From Leisingera aquimarina DSM 24565 (GTDB taxonomy: Bacteria > Pseudomonadota > Alphaproteobacteria > Rhodobacterales > Rhodobacteraceae): 64,000 bases of DNA. The DNA is taken from contig NZ_KI421504.1 of assembly GCF_000473165.1 (NCBI RefSeq), forward strand, positions 3,669,061 through 3,733,060. The letters run 5' to 3'. A program made the position numbers and the translations under genes. This document shows positions 18,429 to 27,918 of this stretch, in pieces (positions within the stretch are counted from its first letter, which is position 1; each line of letters opens with the position of its first letter). Below the pieces are notes generated by a model. That model saw nothing but the letters and a program-made list of their open reading frames with translations. It searched no databases and was not told the origin of the DNA.

Positions 18429-19071
18429 GACACTTGCCACCCTCGCGGCATTCCTTGCTGCGCCCGCCTATTCTGAAGGCTTCGTGCTTTCCATGCGGGC
18501 CGATGGCCAACTGGAAACCAAAGCTCCCCAATCCGGTTTTGCACAAAGCTACGTCGATGGAATTGGCGCAAACCCACCAGAGCTGATCGTATTCGCAGCG
18601 CCGGAACCTGAAGCTCCCACTCCTTCACCCGCCCGCGCAGTTCCCCGCCCCGAGATCCTGGCAGCCGTTGAAAGCACCGCGCATCGATACGGCGGACACC
18701 CTGCGTTGCGCCGCGCCGGTCTGTCGGTGACGGAGTGGCAGGCGCTCTTCCAAGCCAATATCGAGATCGAAAGCGCCTATCGACCGACTGCGCGCAGCTC
18801 GGCAGGCGCGATCGGCCTCGGACAACTAATGCCAGCTACGGCCGTGCAGCTCGGCGTTGATCCGCATGACTGGCAGGCCAACCTCGATGGCTCAGCCCGC
18901 TACCTTCTGATGATGCTGGCGCAGTTCGGCACGCCCGAACTCGCGCTCGCTGCCTACAACGCGGGGCCTGACGCGGTCGCGCGCTATGGCGGCATACCTC
19001 CTTACCGAGAAACCCAAAATCACGTGCGCCGCGTCATGGCCGTGCGTGATCGACTGACTGGAGCCTCCTGA
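18355..19071 (+). CDS. virB1: Lytic transglycosylase VirB1
   Basis: The C-terminal ~140 residues form an SLT domain: catalytic Glu in [10 protein letters not shown], then [16 protein letters not shown] and [17 protein letters not shown]. It cuts peptidoglycan locally to let the secretion channel assemble. The start is unclear: the signal peptide ([18 protein letters not shown]) begins near 18,429 but no ATG, GTG or TTG is there; the nearest in-frame start is TTG 18355 inside the upstream gene. A four-base ATGA-type overlap may have mutated to CTAA. Its stop overlaps the virB2 start. Confidence 0.75.
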   Translation: MAFRSSRSPCSKARSPRTNWKTQAKTLATLAAFLAAPAYSEGFVLSMRADGQLETKAPQSGFAQSYVDGIGANPPELIVFAAPEPEAPTPSPARAVPRPEILAAVESTAHRYGGHPALRRAGLSVTEWQALFQANIEIESAYRPTARSSAGAIGLGQLMPATAVQLGVDPHDWQANLDGSARYLLMMLAQFGTPELALAAYNAGPDAVARYGGIPPYRETQNHVRRVMAVRDRLTGAS

Positions 19072-19361
19072 TGCACATTCAATTCCGCACGATCCTGTTG
19101 CTGGCTCTGGCCAGCTTGATGATTGCCAACCCGGCCTTTGCGCAGAGCATTGACCTTTCGCCGGTGCAGAACCTTTTGCAGGGCATCGTCGACACGATTA
19201 CCGGCCCCTTGGGCATAGTCATCGGCACCTTGGCCCTGATCGGTGTGTTCCTCTCCTGGCTCTTCGGCATTCTGGATTTCCGCCAGGCTCTTTGGGTGCT
19301 GGTGGCCATTGCGGGCATCGCAGCTGCGCCGACCATCGTGACCGCCATCTGGGGCGCGTAA
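19071..19361 (+). CDS. virB2: VirB2 conjugal pilin (TrbC/VirB2)
   Basis: A 96-residue pilin precursor: a signal peptide ending at AFA, then two hydrophobic segments (ITGPLGIVIGTLALIGVFLSW and ALWVLVAIAGIAAAPTIVTAI) separated by a short polar loop. Pilin subunits form the conjugative pilus. Start overlaps the virB1 stop (TGATG). Confidence 0.88.
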   Translation: MHIQFRTILLLALASLMIANPAFAQSIDLSPVQNLLQGIVDTITGPLGIVIGTLALIGVFLSWLFGILDFRQALWVLVAIAGIAAAPTIVTAIWGA

Positions 19362-19368
19362 ATCTGAA

Positions 19369-19647
19369 ATGGCAACGCAAACCCGCCTCTTCCTGGGCCT
19401 GATCCGGCCGCCAAAGCTCATCGGCTTGCCGATCATGTATGCCATGGTTTGGCTCTTCGGGTTTGTGTTGCTGTTTCTGTGGGTCCAGAGCTGGCCGGTG
19501 ATCATCATCGCCGCTCTGGCCTATCCCGCGCTGTGGAAAGCCGCTGACTGGGACCCGGCCTTTCTTGAGGTGATGGTCACCGCGCTGCAGGAAACGCCCC
19601 CGACGCCAAATCGCAAGATCCATTCGGGGGACAGCTATGCTGCGTGA
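19369..19647 (+). CDS. virB3: VirB3 inner-membrane protein
   Basis: A 92-residue VirB3-like protein with the typical N-terminal polar segment (LFLGLIRPPKLIGLP) and one hydrophobic hairpin (YAMVWLFGFVLLFLW...IIIAALAYPAL). It works next to VirB4 in the inner-membrane complex, and its 3' end overlaps virB4 by 11 bp. Confidence 0.88.
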   Translation: MATQTRLFLGLIRPPKLIGLPIMYAMVWLFGFVLLFLWVQSWPVIIIAALAYPALWKAADWDPAFLEVMVTALQETPPTPNRKIHSGDSYAA

Positions 19648-22003
19648 TTCTTCCGATGATCTTGCCATATTGCCAGACTGGGCGCGCAAAGAGCGTCCAA
19701 TGGCCAGCATGCTGCCCTATGTCAGCCTCGTGAATGACGTGACGATCCGCACACGCGGCAACGCACTGTTCCAGTGCATCCGCCTTGATGGCGTTAACAG
19801 CATGACAAGCGATGACGCGCATCTGGAGAAGATCCGCGCGCTCTTCGCGGCGATCATCGCGCAGATCGGGCCTGACTACAGTTTTTACGTGCACAAGGTT
19901 TCAAAAGCGATCGAGACGGCCTTGCCACCGGTTCGCGAGGAAGGGTTTGCGCGAGCGCTGGATACCCGCTGGCAGCTGGCCATGGCGCGGGCGGGTCTGC
20001 GGGACAAGACGCTTACGCTCACAGTGCTGAAACGTCCGCCCCTCGGCGCGCGGCTGCGACTGAAGCGCTCGGACTCAATCGCACAGCTGAAAGACCAGAC
20101 GGCCAAACAGCTGCGCAAGCTCGAGGAGGTCGTCGGTTTCCTACTGTCGTCTTTTGCAGAGATGAACCCGCGCCTTCTTGGAGCCGAAAGCGGCGAACTG
20201 CTTGGTTTCCTCGGGGCGCTCAACATTGGTCAGGAACGGCCGCTTTTCGCAAAATCGCGATTTGGCGTCATTGCCGAAGATGTGGCCAACACCCGCGTCA
20301 GGTTTCAGGGGCGGAGCTTCACGCTAGACGGCGGAACGGCGGGCAAGCGGTTTGGCACCAGCTTTGCCATCAAGACCTATCCGGCCAAAACTAGCTGCAC
20401 CATGTTCGATGAGCTGAACCTGCCCGTCGACATGGTCGTCACGCATTCCTTCACGCCGATCAACAGCAACATCATGGCCAGCCGGATCAAACGGCAACAG
20501 CGCTTGATGAAGGCCAGTGATGATGGCGCGATTTCTCTTGCTGAAGAACTGGTCGACGCACTGGACGATCTGGAGTCGAAGCGCCTCAGCTTTGGCGATC
20601 ATCACATGACGGTTACGGTTTTCGCCGAGACCGAAGAAAAGCTAGAAACCATCGCCGCCGAGGTGCGCAACATCGCGGCCAGTGAAGGCGTTAATCTGGT
20701 GAATGAGAGCTTTGCCGCGCGCACCCATTATTTTGCGCAGCATCCGGGCAATGGACAGATGCGCAGCCGCAAGGCCGCCATCACCAACACGAACTTTGCC
20801 GATCTCGCAGCGCTGCATCGCGGTCAACTGGGCAAGCTCGGCGAAAGAGTGCCTTGGGGCAAACCGATTACCCTTTTCCCGACGCCTGAACGCTCAGGCT
20901 TCCTGTTCAACTATCATGAGACAGGTCAGCCGGACAAAGAACCGACCGGTGGGCATACCTTGATCCTCGGTCGTCCTGGCTCAGGCAAGTCAGTGCTGTC
21001 GGCCTTCCTCATGACCCAAGCCCGTCGCTGCGACGCGCGCGTCTTTGTCTTCGATTATCGCGCAGGCATGGAAATGGCCGTGCGGGCCAATGGCGGGCGC
21101 TACAGCGCCATCAAGGCAGGTGAAGCAACCGGTCTCAACCCACTGCGCACAGAAATCGACGGGCGCGGGCAAACCTGGTTGTCGGATTGGTTGGCGACGC
21201 TCTTACATCGCGCCGACAAGCCCCTGAGCCCTGTTCAGATTAACCGCATCCAAGAAGTGGTGCGCCAGAACTCCGGGGCGAGCGATGCCGCGCTTCGCAA
21301 CTGGCAGGATCTGGCCTCACTCTTTGTGGCCGGGGCGGACGAAGGCGATCTATTCGAACGGATTCAGGAGTGGACGGCGGATGGCCGCTACGGCTGGATC
21401 TTCGGGCAAAGCGCGGAGGATTCCTTCTCCCTCGATGGTGACGTGGTCGGGTTCGACCTGACCGGCATTCTCGACAGCGAAAGCGAGAAGGAACGCATGG
21501 CCGTCCTGTCCTATTTGTTTCGGCGGGTGGAGCGCGTGATCGAGGATCGCAAACCGACGCTGATCATCATCGATGAGGCCTGGAAGGCGCTCGACAACCC
21601 ATATTTCGCAGACCGGCTGAGCAATTGGCTCGTGACTGCGCGCAAGCAGAACGCTGTCGTCGTGATGATGACCCAATACGCAAGCCAACTCGAGAAAACT
21701 CGCACCGGCAAAACGATTGTCGAGGCTGTGCCGACGCAGCTTTTGCTTCCCAACATTCGGGCCTCGGCCAGTGATTACACCATGCTGGGCCTTTCTGAGA
21801 AAGAGCTCAGCGTCCTGCTCGGCACAGGCAGCAATTCCCGTCTGGCGCTGGTGCGCGATGATCAAGGTTCGGTGGTGATCGACGCCGATCTCAGCGCCCT
21901 TGGCCCCTACCTCACGATCCTTGGCGGCATGGAAAAAGGCGAGGCGCTGGTCGGCGCGGATTACCGCCAGAACCCCGAATTTTGGAGACAGATTGATGCG
22001 TAG
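19637..22003 (+). CDS. virB4: VirB4 secretion ATPase
   Basis: A 788-residue ATPase of normal length. It has the CagE/TrbE/VirB4 N-terminal domain, Walker A LGRPGSGKSVLSAF (~443-456), Walker B TLIIIDEAWKAL and the motif VVVMMTQYASQLEKT. It energises pilus assembly and substrate transfer at the cytoplasmic face of the channel. Its end overlaps the small lipoprotein gene by 8 bp. Confidence 0.93.
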   Translation: MLRDSSDDLAILPDWARKERPMASMLPYVSLVNDVTIRTRGNALFQCIRLDGVNSMTSDDAHLEKIRALFAAIIAQIGPDYSFYVHKVSKAIETALPPVREEGFARALDTRWQLAMARAGLRDKTLTLTVLKRPPLGARLRLKRSDSIAQLKDQTAKQLRKLEEVVGFLLSSFAEMNPRLLGAESGELLGFLGALNIGQERPLFAKSRFGVIAEDVANTRVRFQGRSFTLDGGTAGKRFGTSFAIKTYPAKTSCTMFDELNLPVDMVVTHSFTPINSNIMASRIKRQQRLMKASDDGAISLAEELVDALDDLESKRLSFGDHHMTVTVFAETEEKLETIAAEVRNIAASEGVNLVNESFAARTHYFAQHPGNGQMRSRKAAITNTNFADLAALHRGQLGKLGERVPWGKPITLFPTPERSGFLFNYHETGQPDKEPTGGHTLILGRPGSGKSVLSAFLMTQARRCDARVFVFDYRAGMEMAVRANGGRYSAIKAGEATGLNPLRTEIDGRGQTWLSDWLATLLHRADKPLSPVQINRIQEVVRQNSGASDAALRNWQDLASLFVAGADEGDLFERIQEWTADGRYGWIFGQSAEDSFSLDGDVVGFDLTGILDSESEKERMAVLSYLFRRVERVIEDRKPTLIIIDEAWKALDNPYFADRLSNWLVTARKQNAVVVMMTQYASQLEKTRTGKTIVEAVPTQLLLPNIRASASDYTMLGLSEKELSVLLGTGSNSRLALVRDDQGSVVIDADLSALGPYLTILGGMEKGEALVGADYRQNPEFWRQIDA

Positions 22004-22154
22004 CATTTGTGTGCTGACCCTCACCCTTTTGACCCTGACAGCCTGCGCGGAATACCGGCCGTCTGAAGCCGAATGCTTCAACTCTTTTGCTGAGGTCAGC
22101 GGCAGTAATTGCAATTTCGAGCTGCTCGGGCCGATTGGTTCGCTGCATGAATAG
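21996..22154 (+). CDS. Small lipoprotein (VirB7/entry-exclusion-like)
   Basis: A 52-residue protein with a lipoprotein signal peptide (MRSICVLTLTLLTLTAC; lipobox LTAC). In virB operons such short lipoproteins are VirB7 or EexN/TrbK-like entry-exclusion factors. The sequence is too short to decide which. Overlaps virB4 upstream and the next transglycosylase gene downstream. Confidence 0.7.
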   Translation: MRSICVLTLTLLTLTACAEYRPSEAECFNSFAEVSGSNCNFELLGPIGSLHE

Positions 22155-23295
22155 CCTCCGCCCGCATATCCTTGCGGGTCTGGTGTGGCTCAACGCGCCA
22201 ATGGCCTTCGCCCAAGGCGTGCCGACCTTTGATGCGGGCATGTTCTTGCAGCGCGAGGGCGTGTTGCAGCAGGGCGAGCATGATCTGGCGCTGCAACGGG
22301 ACCGGCTGTCCAAAGAAGAAGAGCTTGAAGAGCTCGAACAAGAACAACTCCAAGCGCTAGAAGATATTCTCGATGCCTCGACGCTTGCCAGCGGGAACTC
22401 AGGCGCACTGGTCGCAAGCCTGGAAGCTGGTTCATCACCTGAAAGCGCCGCAGATACGCTCTATGGTTCGGTCGACCCAAACCCCGGCGCAGCCCAGATG
22501 TTCGGCGATGCATCCGTCTCGATCGAAGAGCTGATCATTCGTGCCGCGCAAGAAACGCACCATATGCCCGGCGTGCGCGCGGCGGGCCTGTCACCCAGGC
22601 AATGGCGCTGTCTTTTGCAGGCGCTGGTCTGGCAAGAAAGCCGCTTCACCATCGGCGCGCGCTCCCCCGTCGGCGCGTTCGGCCTGACCCAGATCATGCC
22701 CGGCACGGCGCAGGATCTTGGGATTTATCCGGCCTATTATGAAAACCCCTATATCCAGGTCACGGGCGGCGCGCGTTATCTGGCGCAGATGCTGGCAATG
22801 TTTGATGGCAACATCATTCACGGGCTCGCGGCCTACAATGCCGGTCCCGGCAATGTGCAGCGCTACGGCGGCGTGCCGCCCTTTGCCGAAACACAACACT
22901 ACGTTCAGGTGATCCCCGAGCGCTACAATCTCTACCTTGCCCGCGTCGGCGGCGTTGATGCGCTTGGCACCATCGATCCGGTTCTGCTCGCCAATTCTAC
23001 CATGAGCCTGACCTCGTTCGGCGCAGGGATCTATGGCGATTACTCCTTGGTGTCGGTGCAAGCGGCCGCGCTGCGCGTGCAGGACATCATCAGCCGCATT
23101 GGCGAGACAGATGACATTCACGCGGCCATGTCGCTCGACACCTACGCGCGGGCCGAACTCGCCCGCTTGATCGCCATCCGCACGCGCCTCAAAGCCGCCC
23201 ACACCCGCCCGCTCAGCGCGACCGAGCTGGCCATGGCCGCCGCGCAAGCGCGCGAACAAGACTTCATGCAATTTGATCTGGAGGCACTCCAATGA
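22147..23295 (+). CDS. Second lytic transglycosylase in the virB operon
   Basis: A 382-residue secreted protein: signal peptide to AFAQG, a charged coiled-coil (~40-75, KEEELEELEQEQLQAL), an SLT domain (~125-260; VWQESRFTIGARSPVGAFGLTQIMPGTA, AYNAGPGNVQRYGG) and a helical tail. The mature N-terminus (QGVPTFD) resembles that of the VirB5 encoded next (QGVPTVD), suggesting an adaptor to the pilus tip or periplasmic channel. It overlaps both neighbours, so it is a true operon member alongside virB1. Confidence 0.85.
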   Translation: MNSLRPHILAGLVWLNAPMAFAQGVPTFDAGMFLQREGVLQQGEHDLALQRDRLSKEEELEELEQEQLQALEDILDASTLASGNSGALVASLEAGSSPESAADTLYGSVDPNPGAAQMFGDASVSIEELIIRAAQETHHMPGVRAAGLSPRQWRCLLQALVWQESRFTIGARSPVGAFGLTQIMPGTAQDLGIYPAYYENPYIQVTGGARYLAQMLAMFDGNIIHGLAAYNAGPGNVQRYGGVPPFAETQHYVQVIPERYNLYLARVGGVDALGTIDPVLLANSTMSLTSFGAGIYGDYSLVSVQAAALRVQDIISRIGETDDIHAAMSLDTYARAELARLIAIRTRLKAAHTRPLSATELAMAAAQAREQDFMQFDLEALQ

Positions 23296-24071
23296 TCCGC
23301 TTTTTTTCCACCGTAGCCACTTGCGCGTTGCTGGTTGCCTCACCCCTGTCTGCCCAAGGCGTTCCCACGGTCGACACACGCAACATCGCGCAGGAAATTC
23401 GTCAGCTGCAGCAGATGCTTGATGATTTCGGGATACAGACCGATCAGCTCGACACGCTTCTCGAACAGCTCGACCTCGTGCAGCAGCAACTCGACACTCT
23501 CAACGAGACTTACGCAGCCCTGACCGGTGCGACGGACATCATCGAGATGGCCATGGGCGGCGATCTCGACGGGCTACTCGATCAGGAGTTCGGCGATCTC
23601 CTTGGCACCATCCGGCAAATCCAAAGCGGCGACTTCAGCGGCCTCATCGGCAACGCGGCCCCTCAGATGGAAGGTCGAATGACGCAAGCCTTGGAGGATG
23701 CAGGCTTTGACCAAGACAGCCTGTCCGACATGGCCAGCAGCGGCAATCCGGGGGCTGAGCGAATTGCCAGCCAAGCAGGCACCGGAGCCGTCATGTCAGC
23801 GGCGGCCGAGAACAGCTACGACGAGGCCGCGCAATCTCTTGTGCGGGTCGAGCAGCTTGTTTCGCTGATCCCAGACATGGAAACGCTCAAGGAAGCTGTC
23901 GATCACAACACCCGCGTCACGGCCGAGCTGGCCATCGCCATGACGCGCATGTGGGAGCTTGAAGCCATTCAGACTGTCGGCGCAGGTCAATCCGGCGTGG
24001 TGGATGCCGCCACGCTGGCAGAAGAGCGCCGCTACATGGACTTCACACTGCCAGACCTGCGCGCGGACTGA
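23292..24071 (+). CDS. virB5: VirB5 minor pilin
   Basis: A 259-residue secreted protein with a signal peptide ending at LSAQG and a long alpha-helical body (IRQLQQMLDDFG, EQLDLVQQQLDTLNETY), typical of VirB5/TrbJ, which caps the pilus. Its start overlaps the upstream stop by 4 bp. Confidence 0.85.
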   Translation: MIRFFSTVATCALLVASPLSAQGVPTVDTRNIAQEIRQLQQMLDDFGIQTDQLDTLLEQLDLVQQQLDTLNETYAALTGATDIIEMAMGGDLDGLLDQEFGDLLGTIRQIQSGDFSGLIGNAAPQMEGRMTQALEDAGFDQDSLSDMASSGNPGAERIASQAGTGAVMSAAAENSYDEAAQSLVRVEQLVSLIPDMETLKEAVDHNTRVTAELAIAMTRMWELEAIQTVGAGQSGVVDAATLAEERRYMDFTLPDLRAD

Positions 24072-24075
24072 TCCC

Positions 24076-24726
24076 ATGAACAGCGAGGCCGAAATCATCG
24101 AAGAGGAGCTCGTCTACGGCGCACGACGACGCGAGCTCATGTGGCAGAAACTGGGGCTGACAGGCCTGGCGTTTGGCATGGCAGGTTGCCTCTCCGCTGC
24201 TCTTGTTGCCTTGTTCGACGTGGACCCGCCGCCCATGATCGTGCCCTTTGATAGCGAAACCGGCATGGCCCTCCCCAATGCCGTGGTTGAAGCGGTCTCA
24301 CTCACGGAACGCCCCGCTATCATTGAGGCACAGGTCTACCGTTATGTCATTGATCGAGAGACATACAATCAGCTCAACAATGATGTGCGTGTGCGGCGGG
24401 TCCTGGACCAGTCGGACGGAGCGGCCGCCGCAGGACTGCGCGCATTGTGGACCAGCGGACATGAGGCCTATCCGCCGGACAGCTACGGCACAGATGCGCG
24501 GCTTGATGTCGAGGTTCTATCGATCACCCATATCAGCGCCAACCGTGCCCAGGTGCGTCTTCGCAAGCGGCTCAACTCACCGCGCGGCAGTCAAAACGGG
24601 CTCTTCACCGCAACCCTGATGTTTGAGTTTCGGCCCGAGAACAGCCGGTCGATCGACGACGTCTGGCAGAACCCTTTCGGCTTCACCGTCACCGAATACG
24701 CGATCCGCTCGGATCGTCTGGAGTAA
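24076..24726 (+). CDS. virB8: VirB8 inner-membrane scaffold
   Basis: A 216-residue bitopic protein: a short cytoplasmic N-terminus, one membrane helix (~26-46, LGLTGLAFGMAGCLSAALVAL) and a periplasmic NTF2-like domain ending with the family pattern NPFGFTVTEYAIRSD. ATG at 24076 is four bases after the virB5 stop; an in-frame upstream extension lies inside virB5 and is rejected. Confidence 0.9.
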   Translation: MNSEAEIIEEELVYGARRRELMWQKLGLTGLAFGMAGCLSAALVALFDVDPPPMIVPFDSETGMALPNAVVEAVSLTERPAIIEAQVYRYVIDRETYNQLNNDVRVRRVLDQSDGAAAAGLRALWTSGHEAYPPDSYGTDARLDVEVLSITHISANRAQVRLRKRLNSPRGSQNGLFTATLMFEFRPENSRSIDDVWQNPFGFTVTEYAIRSDRLE

Positions 24727-24729
24727 CCA

Positions 24730-25425
24730 ATGCGCCGCCTGTTCCTGATCCTCACTTTCCTCGTTCCGCTTGCTGGCATCGCCTATGCAGAAACGCAGCC
24801 GCGCCAAGGCCCCTATGATGCCCGTGTCCGGCTGGCCACCTATCAGGATGGGCAGGTCTATCGCATCCGCACCAGCCTGACCCATGTGACCAGCATTGAA
24901 TTCGGCCAGGGCGAGACCATCCGCTCGATCATTGCAGGTGACACCGAAGGATTCCTTCTGGACGGCGTGCCCGGCAGCCAAGCCTTTGCCATCAAGCCCG
25001 TCACGGGCGGCGCGCATACCAACATCACCGTCTATACCAACCGGCGAAGCTATTATTTCAACGTGACCGAGGCGAGTTCGCCGACCTTCTACGTTATTCG
25101 CTTCACCTATCCTGAAGCTGTCCCTCAGCAGTCTCGAGTGGCCGCAAGCCAACCTGCAAACCATGCCTACGGCGTCAGCGCTCGATCAGAGATCACCCCA
25201 CGCGAAATCTGGGATGACGGCACCTTCACCTATTTCCGCTTTGCCGCAAACGCGCCGCTGCCCGCGATCTTTCGCTGGTCCGGTGGCAATGAGCGCAGTG
25301 TCAATGCTCTAGCCCGGCCAGACGGCGTGATCCGCGTATCGGGTGTCAGCACTCGATGGGTTCTCAGGCTTGGTGATGACGAAATCTGCGTCCAAGAGAT
25401 GAGCGAGGCAAACCACAATGAGTGA
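24730..25425 (+). CDS. virB9: VirB9 outer-membrane core component
   Basis: A 231-residue CagX/VirB9-like protein with a signal peptide (ending AYAE), an N-terminal beta domain (YRIRTSLTHVTSIEFGQGE) and a C-terminal domain (DGTFTYFRF...GVSTRWVLRLGDDEICVQ) that binds VirB7/VirB10. Overlaps virB10 by 8 bp. Confidence 0.9.
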   Translation: MRRLFLILTFLVPLAGIAYAETQPRQGPYDARVRLATYQDGQVYRIRTSLTHVTSIEFGQGETIRSIIAGDTEGFLLDGVPGSQAFAIKPVTGGAHTNITVYTNRRSYYFNVTEASSPTFYVIRFTYPEAVPQQSRVAASQPANHAYGVSARSEITPREIWDDGTFTYFRFAANAPLPAIFRWSGGNERSVNALARPDGVIRVSGVSTRWVLRLGDDEICVQEMSEANHNE

Positions 25426-26731
25426 AACAGCTGAGCTTAAGAAACGCCTCGAAGCGGCTGAAGGCAAACCACAAAACCGAAAATCGCGACCGTCCGTTGT
25501 CACTATTGCCCTAGGCATTGGGGCAATCGCCGCTCTAGGCAGCCTCTTGCTATTGTTCTCTGGCGGTTCTGAACCCGACAGCCTGGAAACCGCCTCCCCG
25601 GATGAATTCCAAGCAGCGGGACCGGGCTTTGGTGCGCTCGAGCCCACGCCTGCACCGATTGACACAACTCCGCCGCCGGAGCCGGAACCAGATAGCGAAA
25701 CGGAAGAGCTACGCGCGCAAATGGACGCTATGCGCACCGAGCTCGAAGCCCTGCGCAACGCATCCGCACCTGAAGTCCCAGCCGTCAACACTGAAGCATT
25801 GGAGACCTTGGGTGCAGAGATCGATGCCCTGCGCAGTGAGGCCGCTGCTACGCAAGCCGCCTTGCGCGAAGAGTTGGAAGAGCGCGCACGGCAAATCCAG
25901 CGACTTCAAAATGATTTGGAGCTTGCGCGCCTGGAAACCCCGGGCACGCCCGCACCAACCGGCCCCACGGCCGAGGAACTGCGTATGCAAGAGCTCGAGC
26001 GGCGGCGGCAAGCCGAGCTTGAGGAACTGCAAGCGCGTATTGCCAGCCCAATTATCGCTTTTGGCGGCACTGGAAGCGGCAACAATGATACCGCCGCCGA
26101 GCAGCGTCGACTTGATGGCGATACAGACTTTGTTCGCAACGGCGCTGAACCCGCTGAGGTGACGCAGGCCCAGCTGATCGTGAACCCGTCAAACACGGTT
26201 GTTCAGGGCACGATGATCCAGGCCGTGCTCGAGACAGCGATCGACAGCTCGCTCGCCGGTCAGGTCCGCGCGATGGTGTCTGAAGATGTCCACGCCTATG
26301 ACGGCTCGCGGATCCTGATCCCCCGCGGCGCGCGTCTGATCGGGCGGTATCAATCTGGTCTCGATATCGCGCAGCAACGCGTGACGATCGCCTGGGACCG
26401 GATCATTCTGCCCAGCAATCAGACCGTCGAAATCAGCGCCTTCGGAGGCGATGAACTGGGCCGCTCCGGAACGACCGGTTTCGTCGACAGCCGCTTTGGC
26501 ACGCGGTTCGGTTCTGCCGCCCTGATATCGCTGATCGGAGCCTTGCCCGCCGTCGCCGCGCAAAACACCGAAGATGAGATTACTTCGGATGTCCTCGAGG
26601 GCATTGGCGAAGATCTGCGAGACAGCGCGCAAAGCGTGATTGGCGAATATCTTTCCGTCTCACCCGTGATCTATGTCGATCAAGGTGCCCGCGTCACCGT
26701 GATGGTCGACCGCGATCTGGAGATTTTCTGA
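25418..26731 (+). CDS. virB10: VirB10 channel protein
   Basis: A 437-residue TrbI/VirB10 protein: a cytoplasmic tail, one membrane helix (~30-47, IALGIGAIAALGSLLLLF), a Pro-rich stretch, a coiled coil (~95-205) and the C-terminal beta-barrel domain with IQAVLETAIDSSLAGQVRA, DGSRILIPRGARLIGRY and GFVDSRFGTRFG. It spans both membranes and gates the channel. Virtually end to end with virB11. Confidence 0.92.
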   Translation: MSETAELKKRLEAAEGKPQNRKSRPSVVTIALGIGAIAALGSLLLLFSGGSEPDSLETASPDEFQAAGPGFGALEPTPAPIDTTPPPEPEPDSETEELRAQMDAMRTELEALRNASAPEVPAVNTEALETLGAEIDALRSEAAATQAALREELEERARQIQRLQNDLELARLETPGTPAPTGPTAEELRMQELERRRQAELEELQARIASPIIAFGGTGSGNNDTAAEQRRLDGDTDFVRNGAEPAEVTQAQLIVNPSNTVVQGTMIQAVLETAIDSSLAGQVRAMVSEDVHAYDGSRILIPRGARLIGRYQSGLDIAQQRVTIAWDRIILPSNQTVEISAFGGDELGRSGTTGFVDSRFGTRFGSAALISLIGALPAVAAQNTEDEITSDVLEGIGEDLRDSAQSVIGEYLSVSPVIYVDQGARVTVMVDRDLEIF

Positions 26732-26733
26732 TC

Positions 26734-27729
26734 ATGGCGGCCAGCTATCTGCAAAGCTCGATGGACAAGATCCCCGAAGCGCGTGATCCAAAGCTGATCG
26801 AGCTTTGCATCAACCCCGACGGCACGCTGTGGGCGGAGTTTCAGGGGGATCACTTTATGCGGTCCGTCAATCGACCGCTCTCGCCCAACGAAATCAAAGA
26901 CCTGGGCAATCAGATTGCTTCGGCCGCAAACACCACGCTCAGCCGGACCAAGCCCATCGTGTCGGTCAGCATCACCTACCGTGACCGCCCAATCCGCGCG
27001 CAAGTCATTCAGCCCCCCGCTGTCGATGGCGGCTATGCGATTTCTTTGCGGTTCTTTGCGGACCTACCATTGGACCAGATCAAACTGTCTTATCTCTTCG
27101 GCAAAGAACGCAACAATGAAGGTGCGCGGCGCAAGCGCAACGCCGAGCTGCGCGATGTCGTGGCCACCGGCGACATCGATGCGGCGATCAAGTTCTGCGT
27201 CACGCACAAGCTCAACATGATCGTCTCTGGTGGCACCTCGACCGGCAAGACCGTCACGGCACGTAAAATCCTCTCCTTCGTGCCCGCCGACGAGCGTATC
27301 GTCACGATCGAAGAGGCCGCTGAACTGCGTCCGACGCAGCCCAATGTCGTCACGCTGATGTCTGATCGCGACGAAGCCACACGCAGCGCTGATGTCCTGC
27401 TGACCTCCACCCTGCGAATGCGGCCGGACCGTATCGTCCTGGGCGAAGTACGCGGCAAAGAGGCCATGACCTTCCTTGAGGCTATAAACACCGGCCATGG
27501 TGGCTCACTCACCACGCTGCACGCTGAAACCCCTCAGCTGGCGGTTCAGCGTCTCGCCATCGCCGCCCTGAAAACCGACATGCCCATGACCTACCATGAC
27601 ATGAACGACTACATCACTCGCTCGATCGATGTGATCATCCAGGCCGGTCGCCATGAAGGCGCACGCGGCATCACCGAATTCTACCTACCGGTTGATCCGG
27701 CCCATTCAAAGGAAACAGCCCATGTTTGA
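26734..27729 (+). CDS. virB11: VirB11 secretion ATPase
   Basis: A 331-residue hexameric traffic ATPase: Walker A SGGTSTGKTVT (~163-173), Asp box TIEEAAELRP, Walker B RIVLGEVRGKEAM and His box NTGHGGSLTTLHA. It switches VirB4 between pilus assembly and DNA transfer. Overlaps the next small gene by 8 bp. Confidence 0.93.
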   Translation: MAASYLQSSMDKIPEARDPKLIELCINPDGTLWAEFQGDHFMRSVNRPLSPNEIKDLGNQIASAANTTLSRTKPIVSVSITYRDRPIRAQVIQPPAVDGGYAISLRFFADLPLDQIKLSYLFGKERNNEGARRKRNAELRDVVATGDIDAAIKFCVTHKLNMIVSGGTSTGKTVTARKILSFVPADERIVTIEEAAELRPTQPNVVTLMSDRDEATRSADVLLTSTLRMRPDRIVLGEVRGKEAMTFLEAINTGHGGSLTTLHAETPQLAVQRLAIAALKTDMPMTYHDMNDYITRSIDVIIQAGRHEGARGITEFYLPVDPAHSKETAHV

Positions 27730-27898
27730 ATACAAGATTGAACAGATCAACACCGCCAAAACCAAGCCACCGAAGATCGAAGCGCAGCTGACGGCCCTTG
27801 GTCAGGATGGCTGGGAGCTGGTGTCGGTGGTGCCGGATTTCGACGGCGAACATATTCTGAAGGCCTTCATGAAACGTCGCACCAGCGCGAGCGCCTAA
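27722..27898 (+). CDS. DUF4177-type small protein inside the virB operon
   Basis: A 58-residue protein with the DUF4177 pattern: YKIEQINT, then LGQDGWELVSVVPDFDG and a final strand ILKAFMKR. Its function is unknown across the family. It overlaps the virB11 stop and precedes virB6 by 20 bp, so it is translated with the secretion genes. Confidence 0.8.
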   Translation: MFEYKIEQINTAKTKPPKIEAQLTALGQDGWELVSVVPDFDGEHILKAFMKRRTSASA

Positions 27899-27918
27899 AG
27901 CAGACCGAGGAAGATCCG

